Shown piece by piece: positions 18,384 to 26,910 of a DNA stretch of 64,000 nt. The position numbers and the translations under genes were made by a program. A model generated the notes under the pieces. It saw only the letters and a list, made by a program, of their open reading frames with translations, had not been told where the DNA came from and did no database searches. The DNA is taken from NCBI RefSeq assembly GCF_002101595.1, contig NZ_LQOM01000024.1, forward strand, positions 124,001 to 188,000, given 5' to 3'. Each line of letters begins with the position of its first letter. The first letter of the stretch is position 1. Origin of the DNA: Mycobacterium celatum (GTDB lineage: Bacteria; Actinomycetota; Actinomycetes; Mycobacteriales; Mycobacteriaceae).

Positions 18384-19424
18384 ATGCGAATCGGCATCAT
18401 GCTTGACTACTCGGGCGGTTTCCGTGAAGGCGTCGACCGGGTGATCGAATTGGAAAAGACCGGCATCGACGTCGTCGTAGTGGCCGAGGCATATTCGTAC
18501 GACGCGGTCAGTCAGTTGGGTTATCTGGCGGCCAAGACGTGCACCGTCGAATTGGCCTCCGGGGTATTTCCGATTTACACGCGTACCCCTTCGCTGCTGG
18601 CGATGACGGCCGCGGGTCTGGACTTCGTGTCCAACGGCCGGTTCCGACTGGGCATCGGCACGTCGGGACCACAAGTCATCGAGGGCTTTCACGGCGTCCC
18701 GTTCGACGCCCCACTGGGCCGTACCCGCGAGGTGGTCGACATCTGTCGGCAGGTGTGGCGGCGCGATCGAGTCACCCACAGCGGCAAGCACTATCAGGTT
18801 CCGCTGCCCGCCGACCGGGGGACCGGGTTGGGCAAGGCGCTGAAAATCATCAATCACCCGGTGCGCGAACGGATCCCGATATCGATCGCCGCACTGGGCC
18901 CGATGAACGTCGAGCTCACCGCCGAGATTGCCGAGGGTTGGCAGCCGGTGTTCTTTTATCCGGAGAAGGCACGGTCGGTGTGGGGTGAGGCGCTGGACGC
19001 CGGTCTCGCCAAACGGAATCCGGAGCTGGGGCCGTTGGACGTGATGGTCGGCGCATCGCTGGCCATCGGCGACGACGTCGAGGACCGGCTGGCGTGGGTC
19101 AAACCGCAGCTTGCGCTGTACATCGGCGGGATGGGCGCCAAGAGCCGCAACTTCTACCACAACCTGGCAACCCGATACGGATTCGGCGAAATCGCCAACC
19201 GCATTCAGGATCTCTATCTTTCGGGCCGCAAGAACGAGGCCATCGCCGCAGTCCCCGACGAATTAGTGCGCCAGGTTTCGCTGATCGGGCCGCGCGGATT
19301 CGTCGCCGAGCGGGTGGCGGCCTTCGCCGAGGCCGGGGTGACGACGCTGTTGGCGACGCCGGCGTCCACCGACCGGGCTGAGTCCGTGCATTATGTCGAG
19401 GAACTGAAGAGCTTGTTGTCCTAG
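18384..19424 (+). CDS. LLM-class F420-dependent oxidoreductase
   Basis: A 346-aa luciferase-like TIM-barrel protein: MRIGIMLDYSGGF, then VVVVAEAYSYDAVSQLGYLA and NGRFRLGIGTSGPQVIEGFHG, a pattern of F420H2/F420-dependent dehydrogenases. The substrate is unknown. TATAAAGT lies a few bases before ATG 18384 and no ribosome binding site is seen, so it may also be leaderless, separate from the preceding gene. Confidence 0.88.
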   Translation: MRIGIMLDYSGGFREGVDRVIELEKTGIDVVVVAEAYSYDAVSQLGYLAAKTCTVELASGVFPIYTRTPSLLAMTAAGLDFVSNGRFRLGIGTSGPQVIEGFHGVPFDAPLGRTREVVDICRQVWRRDRVTHSGKHYQVPLPADRGTGLGKALKIINHPVRERIPISIAALGPMNVELTAEIAEGWQPVFFYPEKARSVWGEALDAGLAKRNPELGPLDVMVGASLAIGDDVEDRLAWVKPQLALYIGGMGAKSRNFYHNLATRYGFGEIANRIQDLYLSGRKNEAIAAVPDELVRQVSLIGPRGFVAERVAAFAEAGVTTLLATPASTDRAESVHYVEELKSLLS

Positions 19425-19436
19425 GGCGGCGACGGC

Positions 19437-20801
19437 TTACTGTCCCGCCTGCGGCAGTTCGTCCGCGGCGATCTCGCAGGGAGTCGATCCCTCCGGCGGT
19501 GCGGCTGGCGGCTGCTCGGCGGGCGGCGGCGCGGGGGGGGGGGGTTCGGCGGGCGGCGGCCCGTCTACTGGCGGCGGTTCGGCGGGCGGCATAGCTGCGT
19601 CTTCAGCGAGTTCCCCTGTAGCCGAGGGGTTTTCGTCCGAAACGGTCGTGTCGGCGTCGACGTTGTCGTCTTCTGCGCCGGCCTCGTCTTCGTCGGGATC
19701 GCTGGCCTCGTCGTCGGGCTCCTCCTCGAGCGGATCGTCGGCGTCCAGCGGGTCGTCTAACGGCGGGTCCTCGGATGCCGACGAATCGCCAAGCCCGTCG
19801 GCAAGCGAACCCAACAGGCCGCCAATTCCATCGACAATCGCGCCGACTACACCGCCAACACCGCTGCCCAGACCGCCGAGGCCTCCCAGACTGCCTGCAC
19901 CACTGGATATTCCGGCGGCATCGCCCAGTGGAGCCGCCAGGTCGGAGAGCGGCGACGCCGCCGATGGTGTGACTGGCTCGTCGAGCGGCGGCGGTGGCAG
20001 CGGAGTCGGCATGGCGGCGGGGACGGTATTGATAGGCGGCGCTGGCGCCACAGACATGGCTGCGGGCACGGCGTCGGCCGCCAACGCCGCCGGCTCGTCG
20101 AGCGGCCGCGACTCAAGGCCGCCCGGGATTTCGAAGCACGCCTCCGGCGCGGCCGCCAGCGCGTCGACAACTGCGTCGTACGCGGCGGCCACCGACGCGG
20201 TGGCGGCGCGCATCAGGATCAGCCAGTCGCTGCTAATGTCGTTGTCCACGTAGGGAATTACCTGCTCACGGACCAGATCCTCGGCGGATCGGTCGGTCGG
20301 CCCAGTCGTGACGGTGTGCGAGGCGGCCAGCCATGCCGGGCGCTGCGCCGAACTGCGATCGTCGACGCCGATCGCCGTCGCGGCCTTACCGTCGACCGCC
20401 TGCCACAGCTTGTCCCGCAGCGCGCCACAGCCGTCGGCCGCCGCCCGGACGCGTGCGGCCACCGCGCTCGCGGCGTCACAGTGACGACGCAGGAACTGCA
20501 TCGCCGCGTCGGCTCCCGACCCGTGCCACACGGCGCCGAGCTCGGCGATCTGCGCGCGCTGCCGCGCCAGCGCCTCCTCGGTCGCATTGGCCGCCGCCCC
20601 CAACGCGGCGCAATCACCCTCGAGCACATGAAGATTCAGGCCGTCCTCGGTGTCATACCAGTCGAACACCTGCGCGCCGTGGGAGGTCAGGTCCGGATGC
20701 TGGTAACCCAGCGCGCGGCAGGCGCTCACATACGTTTGCGCGTGGTCGACGGCCGCTCGGCCCTCGGCCAGCCGCACCGCAACATCCAACCGCGGGGCCA
20801 C
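19437..20801 (-). CDS. WXG-containing Ala/Pro/Asp-rich protein, likely type VII secretion substrate (Rv3439c-like)
   Basis: A 454-aa protein matching the position and character of H37Rv Rv3439c. The first about 220 residues are helical and contain AELGAVWHGSGADAAMQ, a WXG turn like those of ESX substrates. The middle is Gly/Ala-rich, then acidic (DDPLDADDPLEEEPDDE), and the last 60 residues are Pro/Ala-rich. A run of 12 C in the coding strand (G at 19533-19544) encodes four prolines near residue 427 and could slip. It begins four bases after the small YxxxD protein gene, an arrangement typical of paired type VII substrates. Function unknown. Confidence 0.65.
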   Translation of the reverse strand: MAPRLDVAVRLAEGRAAVDHAQTYVSACRALGYQHPDLTSHGAQVFDWYDTEDGLNLHVLEGDCAALGAAANATEEALARQRAQIAELGAVWHGSGADAAMQFLRRHCDAASAVAARVRAAADGCGALRDKLWQAVDGKAATAIGVDDRSSAQRPAWLAASHTVTTGPTDRSAEDLVREQVIPYVDNDISSDWLILMRAATASVAAAYDAVVDALAAAPEACFEIPGGLESRPLDEPAALAADAVPAAMSVAPAPPINTVPAAMPTPLPPPPLDEPVTPSAASPLSDLAAPLGDAAGISSGAGSLGGLGGLGSGVGGVVGAIVDGIGGLLGSLADGLGDSSASEDPPLDDPLDADDPLEEEPDDEASDPDEDEAGAEDDNVDADTTVSDENPSATGELAEDAAMPPAEPPPVDGPPPAEPPPPAPPPAEQPPAAPPEGSTPCEIAADELPQAGQ

Positions 20802-20805
20802 CCGG

Positions 20806-21111
20806 TCACCCGATCCGGGCCGCGCCGCGCAGATCAGCGTCGGCGTAGCGATCGGCGCCGGCCTGCAGCGCGGCGGCGATCTCGACGCACGCCCGCTCCC
20901 ACTGCGACAGCTCCCCGGTCAGGCGGTTGAGCGCGGCCTGCAGTGCGTCGCCGCGGGCGACGTGTGCCCGCCCGGCCACCGCCCCGCCGAATGCCAGGCT
21001 GGCCAACCGCGAACGGGCCGCGCCGGCGATGAATTCCGCGGAGTCGTCGATCCGGCCGGCGATCGCTCGCACCGCCGCAACGTCGATCCGGGTGGCATCT
21101 GCTTGTCCCAT
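20806..21111 (-). CDS. Small helical protein with YxxxD signal, likely type VII substrate partner (Rv3440c-like)
   Basis: A 101-aa, almost entirely helical protein with SLAFGGAVAGRAHVARGD in the loop and LSQWERACVEIAAAL in the second helix, ending RYADADLRGAARIG. YADAD fits the YxxxD/E export signal of ESX substrates. With the larger WXG protein directly downstream, the two may form a secreted heterodimer. From memory it corresponds to Rv3440c. No experimental role is known to me. Confidence 0.65.
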   Translation of the reverse strand: MGQADATRIDVAAVRAIAGRIDDSAEFIAGAARSRLASLAFGGAVAGRAHVARGDALQAALNRLTGELSQWERACVEIAAALQAGADRYADADLRGAARIG

Positions 21112-21150
21112 ACCGGTTTGGACGTGCCGCGCCCAGCCGGGGTTCCGTCG

Positions 21151-22488
21151 TCAGCGCCCGGCGCGCACCGACTCCGCGATGCATGTCGCCAGCCTGCGCG
21201 CGGTGTCCTCTTCGGCCGCTTCCACCATCACCCGAATCAACTGTTCGGTTCCGGAGGGCCGCAACAGGATTCGACCGGTGTCGCCCAACTCGGCCTCGGC
21301 TTGCTGGACCGCGGCCCGAACCGCGGGCGCCGCGACCGCCGCGGATTTGTCGGCCACCTCGACGTTGATCAGCACCTGCGGCAGCGTGCGCATCGCCGAC
21401 GCCAGGCCGGCCAGCGTCGAACCGGTCTGCGCCATCCGCGACATCAGCCGCAACCCGGTGAGGATTCCGTCGCCGGTGCTGGCCAGCGCGGGCAGCACGA
21501 TGTGGCCGGACTGTTCGCCGCCCAGGGTGTAGCCGCCGACCCGCAGTTCTTCCAGCACGTAGCGGTCGCCGACTCCGGTGGTGCGGACGGTGATCCCCGC
21601 GGAGCGCATCGCCAGGTGCAGGCCGAGGTTGCTCATCACGGTGGCGACCAGCGTGTTGCCGGCCAGTTCACCGGCGTCGCGCATCGCCAGCGCCAGCACC
21701 ACCATGATGTGGTCGCCGTCGACAACCTCGCCGGAGGCGTCGATGGCCAGGCACCGGTCGGCGTCCCCGTCGTGCGCCAGACCCAGGTCAGCGCCGTGCG
21801 CGAGCACCGCCGTGCGCAGCGAATCCAGGTGGGTCGAGCCGCAGCCCTCGTTGATGTTGAGCCCGTTGGGTTCGGCGTTGATCGCGATGACACGGGCGCC
21901 GGCAGCCCGATAGGCACGCGGCGCCGCAACCGACGCCGCGCCGTGGGCGCAGTCGACGACGACGGTCAGTCCGTCGAGCCGGTCCGTGCTGGCCTTGCCC
22001 AGCTGGCGCAGGTAGCGGTCCAGCGCGTCCTCGGCGTCGACGACGCGGCCGATTCCCGCTCCGACAACGCGCAGTCCCGGCCCAGCAGCGACCAGCTCCT
22101 CGATCTGGTCTTCGGTGGCATCGTCGAGCTTGTGGCCGCCCGGCCCGAAGATCTTGATCCCGTTGTCGGGCATCGGGTTGTGCGACGCGGAGATCATCAC
22201 GCCGAAGTCGGCGTCGTAGGCACTGGTCAGGTAGGCCACCGCGGGCGTCGGCAACACCCCGACCCGCAGCGCGTCCACACCCTCGCTGGTCAGCCCGGCG
22301 ATCACCGCGGCTTCCAGCATCTCGCCGCTGGCGCGGGGATCGCGGCCGACGACGGCAACCGGCCGGTGCGGGACGCCAGGGCGGGCCAGCTGCCGGGCCG
22401 CCGCGCCGCCCAGGGCGAGCGCGAGCTCGGCGGTCAGCTCACGATTGGCGACCCCGCGGACGCCGTCGGTGCCGAACAGTCGACCCAT
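21151..22488 (-). CDS. glmM: Phosphoglucosamine mutase
   Basis: A 445-aa alpha-D-phosphohexomutase that converts glucosamine-6-phosphate to glucosamine-1-phosphate. [12 protein letters not shown] opens the protein, [12 protein letters not shown] holds the phosphoserine, DGDADR binds the metal, GGEQSGH recognises the sugar, and [13 protein letters not shown] binds the phosphate. ATG 22488 is preferred to ATG 22494: the AAAGG site abuts the latter but is six bases from the former. A dispersed palindrome separates it from rpsI upstream. Confidence 0.97.
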   Translation of the reverse strand: MGRLFGTDGVRGVANRELTAELALALGGAAARQLARPGVPHRPVAVVGRDPRASGEMLEAAVIAGLTSEGVDALRVGVLPTPAVAYLTSAYDADFGVMISASHNPMPDNGIKIFGPGGHKLDDATEDQIEELVAAGPGLRVVGAGIGRVVDAEDALDRYLRQLGKASTDRLDGLTVVVDCAHGAASVAAPRAYRAAGARVIAINAEPNGLNINEGCGSTHLDSLRTAVLAHGADLGLAHDGDADRCLAIDASGEVVDGDHIMVVLALAMRDAGELAGNTLVATVMSNLGLHLAMRSAGITVRTTGVGDRYVLEELRVGGYTLGGEQSGHIVLPALASTGDGILTGLRLMSRMAQTGSTLAGLASAMRTLPQVLINVEVADKSAAVAAPAVRAAVQQAEAELGDTGRILLRPSGTEQLIRVMVEAAEEDTARRLATCIAESVRAGR

Positions 22489-22504
22489 AGCCATCCTTTA
22501 TCCG

Positions 22505-22568
22505 CCGCGAGCGTGCGTGTCCCCGGTCCGACACGCCAGCCAGGAACCGTTTTTGCGCACGCTCGCGG
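22505..22568. repeat. Dispersed palindromic element, copy B
   Basis: Arms CCGCGAGCGTGCG (22505-22517) and CGCACGCTCGCGG (22556-22568) are a perfect 13-base inverted repeat. Inside, GTGTC (22517-22521) pairs with GACAC (22530-22534). The order and wording (GTGTCCCC, CCGACACGCC, then TTTGCGCACGC) match copy C at 58279-58340 closely. It fills the gap between rpsI and glmM on the minus strand and could form a strong hairpin in the transcript. Confidence 0.85.
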
Positions 22569-22587
22569 CCAGGAAAGTGATACCCGA

Positions 22588-23058
22588 TCAGCGCTTGCTG
22601 TACTGCGGCGCCTTACGGGCCTTCTTCAGGCCGTACTTCTTGCGCTCGGTGGCCCGCGGGTCACGGGTCAGGAAGCCGGCCTTCTTCAGCGCGGGCCGGT
22701 CCTCGGGCGTGACCAGGATCAGCGCCCGCGCGATGGCCAGCCGCAGCGCCCCGGCCTGGCCCGACGGGCCACCGCCGTTGAGGTGGGCGTAGATGTCGAA
22801 GCTGTCGACCCGGTCGACGGTGACCAGCGGGGCCTTGATGAGCTGCTGGTGCACCTTGTTGGGGAAGTAGTCCTCCAGGCTGCGCCCGTCGAGGTCGAAC
22901 TTGCCTGTGCCCGGGACCAGCCGCACCCGCACCACGGCCTCTTTACGGCGCCCGACGGTCTGGATGGGACGCTCGATCACGAAGGAGTCTGCGCGGGTGG
23001 CCGACGCCTCCGACGCGCTCTCGGCAGCCACGGTTTCGTTCTCTACCGCTTCTGTCAT
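22588..23058 (-). CDS. rpsI: 30S ribosomal protein S9
   Basis: A 156-aa S9: a roughly 25-residue acidic/Ala N-terminal extension, then [39 protein letters not shown] and the invariant tail RKAPQYSKR that reaches the P site. Its ATG overlaps the rplM stop as ATGA, giving the conserved L13-S9 operon. Confidence 0.98.
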   Translation of the reverse strand: MTEAVENETVAAESASEASATRADSFVIERPIQTVGRRKEAVVRVRLVPGTGKFDLDGRSLEDYFPNKVHQQLIKAPLVTVDRVDSFDIYAHLNGGGPSGQAGALRLAIARALILVTPEDRPALKKAGFLTRDPRATERKKYGLKKARKAPQYSKR

Positions 23059-23498
23059 TGCGTCACCTGCTTGATCTCGAACGGAACCGGCTGCTGAGCG
23101 GTGTGCGGATGCTCCGGGCCGGCGTAGACGCGCAGCTTGCGCTTGATCTGACGGCCCAGCTTGTTCTTGGGCAGCATCCCGACGATCGCTTTTTCCACGA
23201 CGCGGTCGGGGTGGCGTTGCATCATGTCACCGATCGTGCGGCTGCGCAGACCGCCGGGATAACCCGAGTGGCGGTAAGCCAGCTTGTTCTGCAGCTTGTC
23301 GCCGCTGATGGCGACCTTGTCGGCGTTGACGATGATGACGAAGTCGCCACCGTCGACGTTCGGGGTGAATGTCGGCTTGTGCTTCCCGCGCAGCAGGTTC
23401 GCTGCCGCGACGGCAAGCCGGCCGAGCACCACGTCCGTGGCGTCGATGACGTACCACGACCGCGTGGTGTCACCCGCCTTCGGCGTGTATGTAGGCAC
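23055..23498 (-). CDS. rplM: 50S ribosomal protein L13
   Basis: A 147-aa L13 with [17 protein letters not shown] near the start, [31 protein letters not shown] and [16 protein letters not shown]. It is an early-binding large-subunit protein. It leads the rplM-rpsI operon. In H37Rv the ESX-4 substrate genes lie directly upstream on the same strand; here a 3.2-kb plus-strand cassette intervenes. Confidence 0.98.
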   Translation of the reverse strand: MPTYTPKAGDTTRSWYVIDATDVVLGRLAVAAANLLRGKHKPTFTPNVDGGDFVIIVNADKVAISGDKLQNKLAYRHSGYPGGLRSRTIGDMMQRHPDRVVEKAIVGMLPKNKLGRQIKRKLRVYAGPEHPHTAQQPVPFEIKQVTQ

Positions 23499-23662
23499 AG
23501 CGCTTACCTAACTTTCTCTCGGGTTGGATCCCGGTGCGACCCGGGTGCCGGTCAGGCGTCGACGGCAGGGGATGGTCTCGGCGACCGACATTGACCCGAG
23601 CCCCGGCGTACCGTACGCCAACGGTGCAGCTTACCGGCGGGCATCCGCGCAGGTCAAAACGG

Positions 23663-23692
23663 CGGTCAGCAAGCTCGACCGTTGGTTTTTTT
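23663..23692 (+). terminator. Hairpin followed by seven T (terminator-like)
   Basis: CGGTC (23663-23667) pairs with GACCG (23677-23681) and is followed by TTGG and seven T (23686-23692). Intrinsic terminators with T runs are uncommon in mycobacteria, and there is no plus-strand gene directly upstream, so this may be a leftover of an insertion boundary or shield the cassette from read-through. Confidence 0.4.
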
Positions 23693-23719
23693 GTGCTCCT
23701 TACTGCGCTGGGGCGGTGT

Positions 23720-23725
23720 TAGCCT
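23720..23725 (+). promoter_or_regulatory. -10 box, leaderless start for the EspC-like gene
   Basis: TAGCCT fits TANNNT and ends seven bases before GTG 23733; no ribosome binding site is present. This would be the promoter of the whole plus-strand cassette. Confidence 0.55.
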
Positions 23726-23732
23726 GCTAAAC

Positions 23733-24056
23733 GTGGCCGCGGAGAAGTTCGAAGTCAATACCGAACACCTGATTGCAGGTGGTGACTTTTGCCGCTATGC
23801 CGCCGATTCGGCCCGAGAAGCGGCAGAACACCTCGCCAGCGCAGACTTGGCACCGGGGATCTTTGGTGATTTCGCTGAAGCGCATCAGGTTCACGGCAAA
23901 CTCAGGGCTGCTCATCAACAGCATCACACCCAGCTGCAGGGCCATCACGCGACGTTGACTGGAGTGTCGGCCAAAGCGGACAAGGCGGCACAGGTTTTCA
24001 CGGCCACTGACGAGTCGGCAGCCGACGGCATCAACTCGGCCGGCGAGCGATTCTAG
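23733..24056 (+). CDS. EspC-like small type VII secretion protein
   Basis: A 107-aa helical protein (AAEKFEVNTEHLIAGGDF, then SAREAAEHLASADLAPG) resembling the EspC/DUF2580 family, small proteins co-secreted with larger ESX effectors. Near the C-terminus FTATD could be a degenerate form of the YxxxD/E signal. GTG 23733 is chosen because of the -10 box and because the family resemblance starts there. Nine bases downstream lies a large effector-like gene, so this is probably its secretion partner or chaperone. It stands beside the ESX-4 locus but on the opposite strand. Confidence 0.7.
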   Translation: MAAEKFEVNTEHLIAGGDFCRYAADSAREAAEHLASADLAPGIFGDFAEAHQVHGKLRAAHQQHHTQLQGHHATLTGVSAKADKAAQVFTATDESAADGINSAGERF

Positions 24057-24065
24057 CGGGCCGCA

Positions 24066-25655
24066 GTGGGGGCACCACCGGCTCTGAGCAACCTCGATAT
24101 CGGCGAATTGTGTGGGGCGGCCGGCGGTAATCCGTGGAAACTCGACGACGAATTACAGGCCGGCGATCCGCAGGCGATCAATAAGCTCGCCGATGCTTTT
24201 CACCAAGCCGGCAACCGCGTCAAAGAAGCCGACGACGACTTCGACAAGGCCAAGCAGAAATTCAACGCGGCCTATACCCGCAACCAGGGCGAGCACCCCA
24301 TCAACGAGTCGGCCGAAGTCCAGCAGGCCACCACCGCGCTAGCCGGACACAAGGAAGCACTGCCGCGAATCGCCGCCAGCTTGGAGCAGACCGCCGCCTC
24401 ACTGGCGACAGCGCAGCGCCAAAGCGACGCCGCCCTCGGGCAGGCCGATTCCGCGCTGCATGAGCTCGACAATCAGCTGTCGGCCGCCAAAGCCAACGAT
24501 CAAGACACCGGCGTACTGCACGAACAGGCCGTCGGCGTGGTCAAATCGGCGCTGGGACAGGTTAACTCGGCCCGCAGCGCCTACGTCACCGACTTGCATG
24601 CCGCCGAAACCGCGATGTCGGGTGCAGGCTACGTGCCTGAGTCGCTGGGCAACCTCGACGCCCTGCCCGGCGACGACGCCGCCAAGGCTGCCACCCAATA
24701 CGACAAGTCAGGTCAGCGTGCGCGCGATCAGGCCATGGTGGACAAGGCCAAAGCCGAGGGCCGGACCCACTACATGGCCAACGACGCGGGCCGGCCGGGA
24801 AACATGACCGCCGAGGAGGCGGCCGCGGCACAGCGGCTCAAAGACTATGCAGCCATCACTGACCCAAACAGTCGCTTCGGACCTGGTTTCGACCCACATC
24901 AAGCTGCCCAAGCCCGCCGCCTGGCGGGGGAACGCCTCGGCGACTACAACACATCGAAAGTGGTCGGACCGCTCACGCGAGATCCAGTCTTTGGTGTCGA
25001 TGCTCGTACTCGGGCGCAAGCCAGGCTTCAGCTCCAGCATGATCTCGAACAGGGCCAACTCCCGTGGTCACGGCAATTCATGACACCGGACCAAGCAACT
25101 CAGGTCATAGACCAAATGGAAGCGACGGATCGCGCGACTGCGGTCGCCAAGTTCCAAGAGGCACTCCAGAAAGGCGGCATGTCACCTCCGGCTGCGGCCG
25201 CTGTCGCCGAAGACATGGCGCATGGAGAAATCCCGAAAGAACTTGTCGCAGGTGCCTCGTCAGTCGGTAAGGGACTCGACGGAGGCAAAGAAGGGTTCAC
25301 GCATTGGGCCGAAGCAATGCCCACCGATGATTTCCTAAGCACAGCACGCTTCTCTGCCGAAGACGTGGAAGCATTCAAAAGAATCGGCGGGCGTATCGGA
25401 GCTGCCGGTAGCTTGCTGGAAGCAGGAATAGGACTCTACGAGATATTTGGCGAGGGTAAGCCGGCCGGGGAGGTAGTCGCAAAGTCTGCCGGCGGCATGG
25501 CTGGAGCGTACGCTTTGGGTGGACTTGGAGCTGAGGGAGGTTTTTTGGTCGCGGGCCCGCCAGGGGCCTTTGCGGGTGCACTCATCTTCGGGACCGCTGG
25601 AGCATTCCTCGGGGAAGACGCTGGCGAGAAAGTTTTCAAATGGTTCAAAGAATAG
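24066..25655 (+). CDS. Candidate ESX-secreted toxin: helical N-terminus with glycine-zipper C-terminus
   Basis: A 529-aa protein. Residues about 1-210 are helical, begin SNLDIGELCGAAGGNPWKLD and contain QAGDPQAINKLADAFHQAG, like the N-termini of large mycobacterial proteins encoded beside EspC-like genes (from memory). A middle part (about 230-340) is polar. The last about 80 residues are Gly/Ala-rich and hydrophobic (SAGGMAGAYALGGLG, GPPGAFAGALIFGTAGAFLG), a glycine-zipper pattern found in membrane-inserting toxins. Third-position GC drops after about 24.9 kb, which suggests a recombined toxin tip. The next gene, a multi-pass membrane protein, overlaps by 16 bases and is the natural immunity candidate. 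Activity is inferred. Confidence 0.6.
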   Translation: MGAPPALSNLDIGELCGAAGGNPWKLDDELQAGDPQAINKLADAFHQAGNRVKEADDDFDKAKQKFNAAYTRNQGEHPINESAEVQQATTALAGHKEALPRIAASLEQTAASLATAQRQSDAALGQADSALHELDNQLSAAKANDQDTGVLHEQAVGVVKSALGQVNSARSAYVTDLHAAETAMSGAGYVPESLGNLDALPGDDAAKAATQYDKSGQRARDQAMVDKAKAEGRTHYMANDAGRPGNMTAEEAAAAQRLKDYAAITDPNSRFGPGFDPHQAAQARRLAGERLGDYNTSKVVGPLTRDPVFGVDARTRAQARLQLQHDLEQGQLPWSRQFMTPDQATQVIDQMEATDRATAVAKFQEALQKGGMSPPAAAAVAEDMAHGEIPKELVAGASSVGKGLDGGKEGFTHWAEAMPTDDFLSTARFSAEDVEAFKRIGGRIGAAGSLLEAGIGLYEIFGEGKPAGEVVAKSAGGMAGAYALGGLGAEGGFLVAGPPGAFAGALIFGTAGAFLGEDAGEKVFKWFKE

Positions 25656-26452
25656 CGGATGCCGAGCTCAATACGGTGAATATTGTTTATGTAGCCGCGC
25701 AGCCAACGCTCCACAATCCGCGCACACTCGCGTTTTTCGTTGCGACGCTGCTGTGTTTGACTGCCGCCGCCTTTCCACTTTGGACAAAACGAGATCGTAG
25801 CTGGCAAAGACGAGTCTTTTGGGCAAGCATCGGGATAGCCAGTCTAAGCGCCTTTCTGGCTTCGCTGCCCGATTGGAAACTCGGCAGTGGCATGGTGCTA
25901 TTCGTCGGCGGCTGCGCGATAATCGGTGCGTATTTTAATACTCCCTACATAAAAATCCGCGGAAGAATATACGCCTTTTATACACAAGACAGCCGAGCTG
26001 ATTCATCGCGAGACAGAACGGTCCGGTCAGCAGATAAGAAAGCGGATTACAGCCCACCGCGTGATTCCTACAGTGGGTTGGCAAGCGCGAAAAAATTCTG
26101 GTGGCTTATGGTTGTTGGGATCGCAATTTGCGTGTTTAATGTGGTTACTATCGACGTGAACAAGCCGTGGGTCGGTATATTGGCTGCGGCCGTAATCGTG
26201 TTAATTGCCAGCTACTTCGGCTACGGTGATGCAAGCTCAGGGTACCCAATCGCGCGAGGGCAGCGCTTGCAGTTTGTCATCATCTCAGCCATCACCGCAG
26301 GAGCTTTCACCCTTCTATACTTCGCGGCATATCAAGCGGGAAAACGCTGGCCGCTGGGACGCGAGCAATCTATGGCGCACGGAACACAACCGCGTCACCA
26401 AAAAGGTATGCCTGAGGCAGCTCGAGGCCATGATCTCATGGGGCAAGACTAA
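25640..26452 (+). CDS. Multi-pass membrane protein, candidate immunity protein
   Basis: A 270-aa protein with about six membrane segments, for example TLAFFVATLLCLTAAAFPLW, VFWASIGIASLSAFLASL, FWWLMVVGIAICVFNVV and QFVIISAITAGAFTLLYF. Base composition is clearly lower in GC than the surroundings (runs such as TATTTTAATACTCC and CATAAAAATCCG). The start overlaps the end of the effector gene by 16 bases, the usual toxin-immunity coupling. A membrane immunity protein would suit a membrane-acting toxin. No family was recognised. The last about 30 residues, after AGKRWP, are polar and may be out of true frame. Confidence 0.6.
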   Translation: MVQRIADAELNTVNIVYVAAQPTLHNPRTLAFFVATLLCLTAAAFPLWTKRDRSWQRRVFWASIGIASLSAFLASLPDWKLGSGMVLFVGGCAIIGAYFNTPYIKIRGRIYAFYTQDSRADSSRDRTVRSADKKADYSPPRDSYSGLASAKKFWWLMVVGIAICVFNVVTIDVNKPWVGILAAAVIVLIASYFGYGDASSGYPIARGQRLQFVIISAITAGAFTLLYFAAYQAGKRWPLGREQSMAHGTQPRHQKGMPEAARGHDLMGQD

Positions 26453-26482
26453 ACCTCTGGTCCATATCGTTGCGCGGATACC

Positions 26483-26898
26483 GTGACATCGCGAGTAACC
26501 CAAGTCCTTCTCGGCGTGATATGGACCGTGAGTGGCGCTTTAATGGTTTTGAATCCGCCACCGGAAGGCTACCGCGCGTCTCGGAGGTTGCCCTTCGTCG
26601 GCGTTATCGCAGTGGTCGTTGGAATCTATTTCGCCGTCAAGGCGCTCCGCCCTGATGAAGTTCCAGATAGCGGCCAGCCGCCACGACATGCCAGCGGAGA
26701 AGAAACGAGTGTGCGCGATGCGATCAAGTTGATCCTGTCCCTGCTGGTCGGCGCGGCGCCGCCTGTCTGTGGTGGGGGATCAACTCAGGACTGCTCTCGA
26801 TCCTCGGACTGGGCCTCGCGATCTTTGGCATGTCGGTTCTCGGAATACCAGCCGCGGTACCCGTCCTGAAATGGTTGCTGCGCCGGGCGAATCGCTGA
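26483..26898 (+). pseudogene. Small membrane protein gene with an apparent frameshift
   Basis: From GTG 26483 the product reads QVLLGVIWTVSGALMVLN, then GVIAVVVGIYFAVKALRP and DAIKLILSLLVGAA: two or three membrane segments. Around 26750-26770 the coding potential moves to another frame, which continues CLWWGINSGLLSILGLGL and GIPAAVPVLKWLLRR to a TGA at 26896-26898. The original frame instead gives polar sequence ending at 26869. A GC-rich stretch (GGCGCGGCGCCGCC) at the switch could be an indel, a sequencing error or, less likely, recoding. Possibly a second immunity-like protein. Confidence 0.5.
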
Positions 26899-26910
26899 GA
26901 CGCCGCATAA

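Noticed and set aside
20962..23097. 711-codon plus-strand open frame
   Set aside because: It lies opposite glmM, rpsI and the repeat. The translation is rich in Arg, Gly, His and Gln with no motif, the usual antisense shadow in high-GC DNA.
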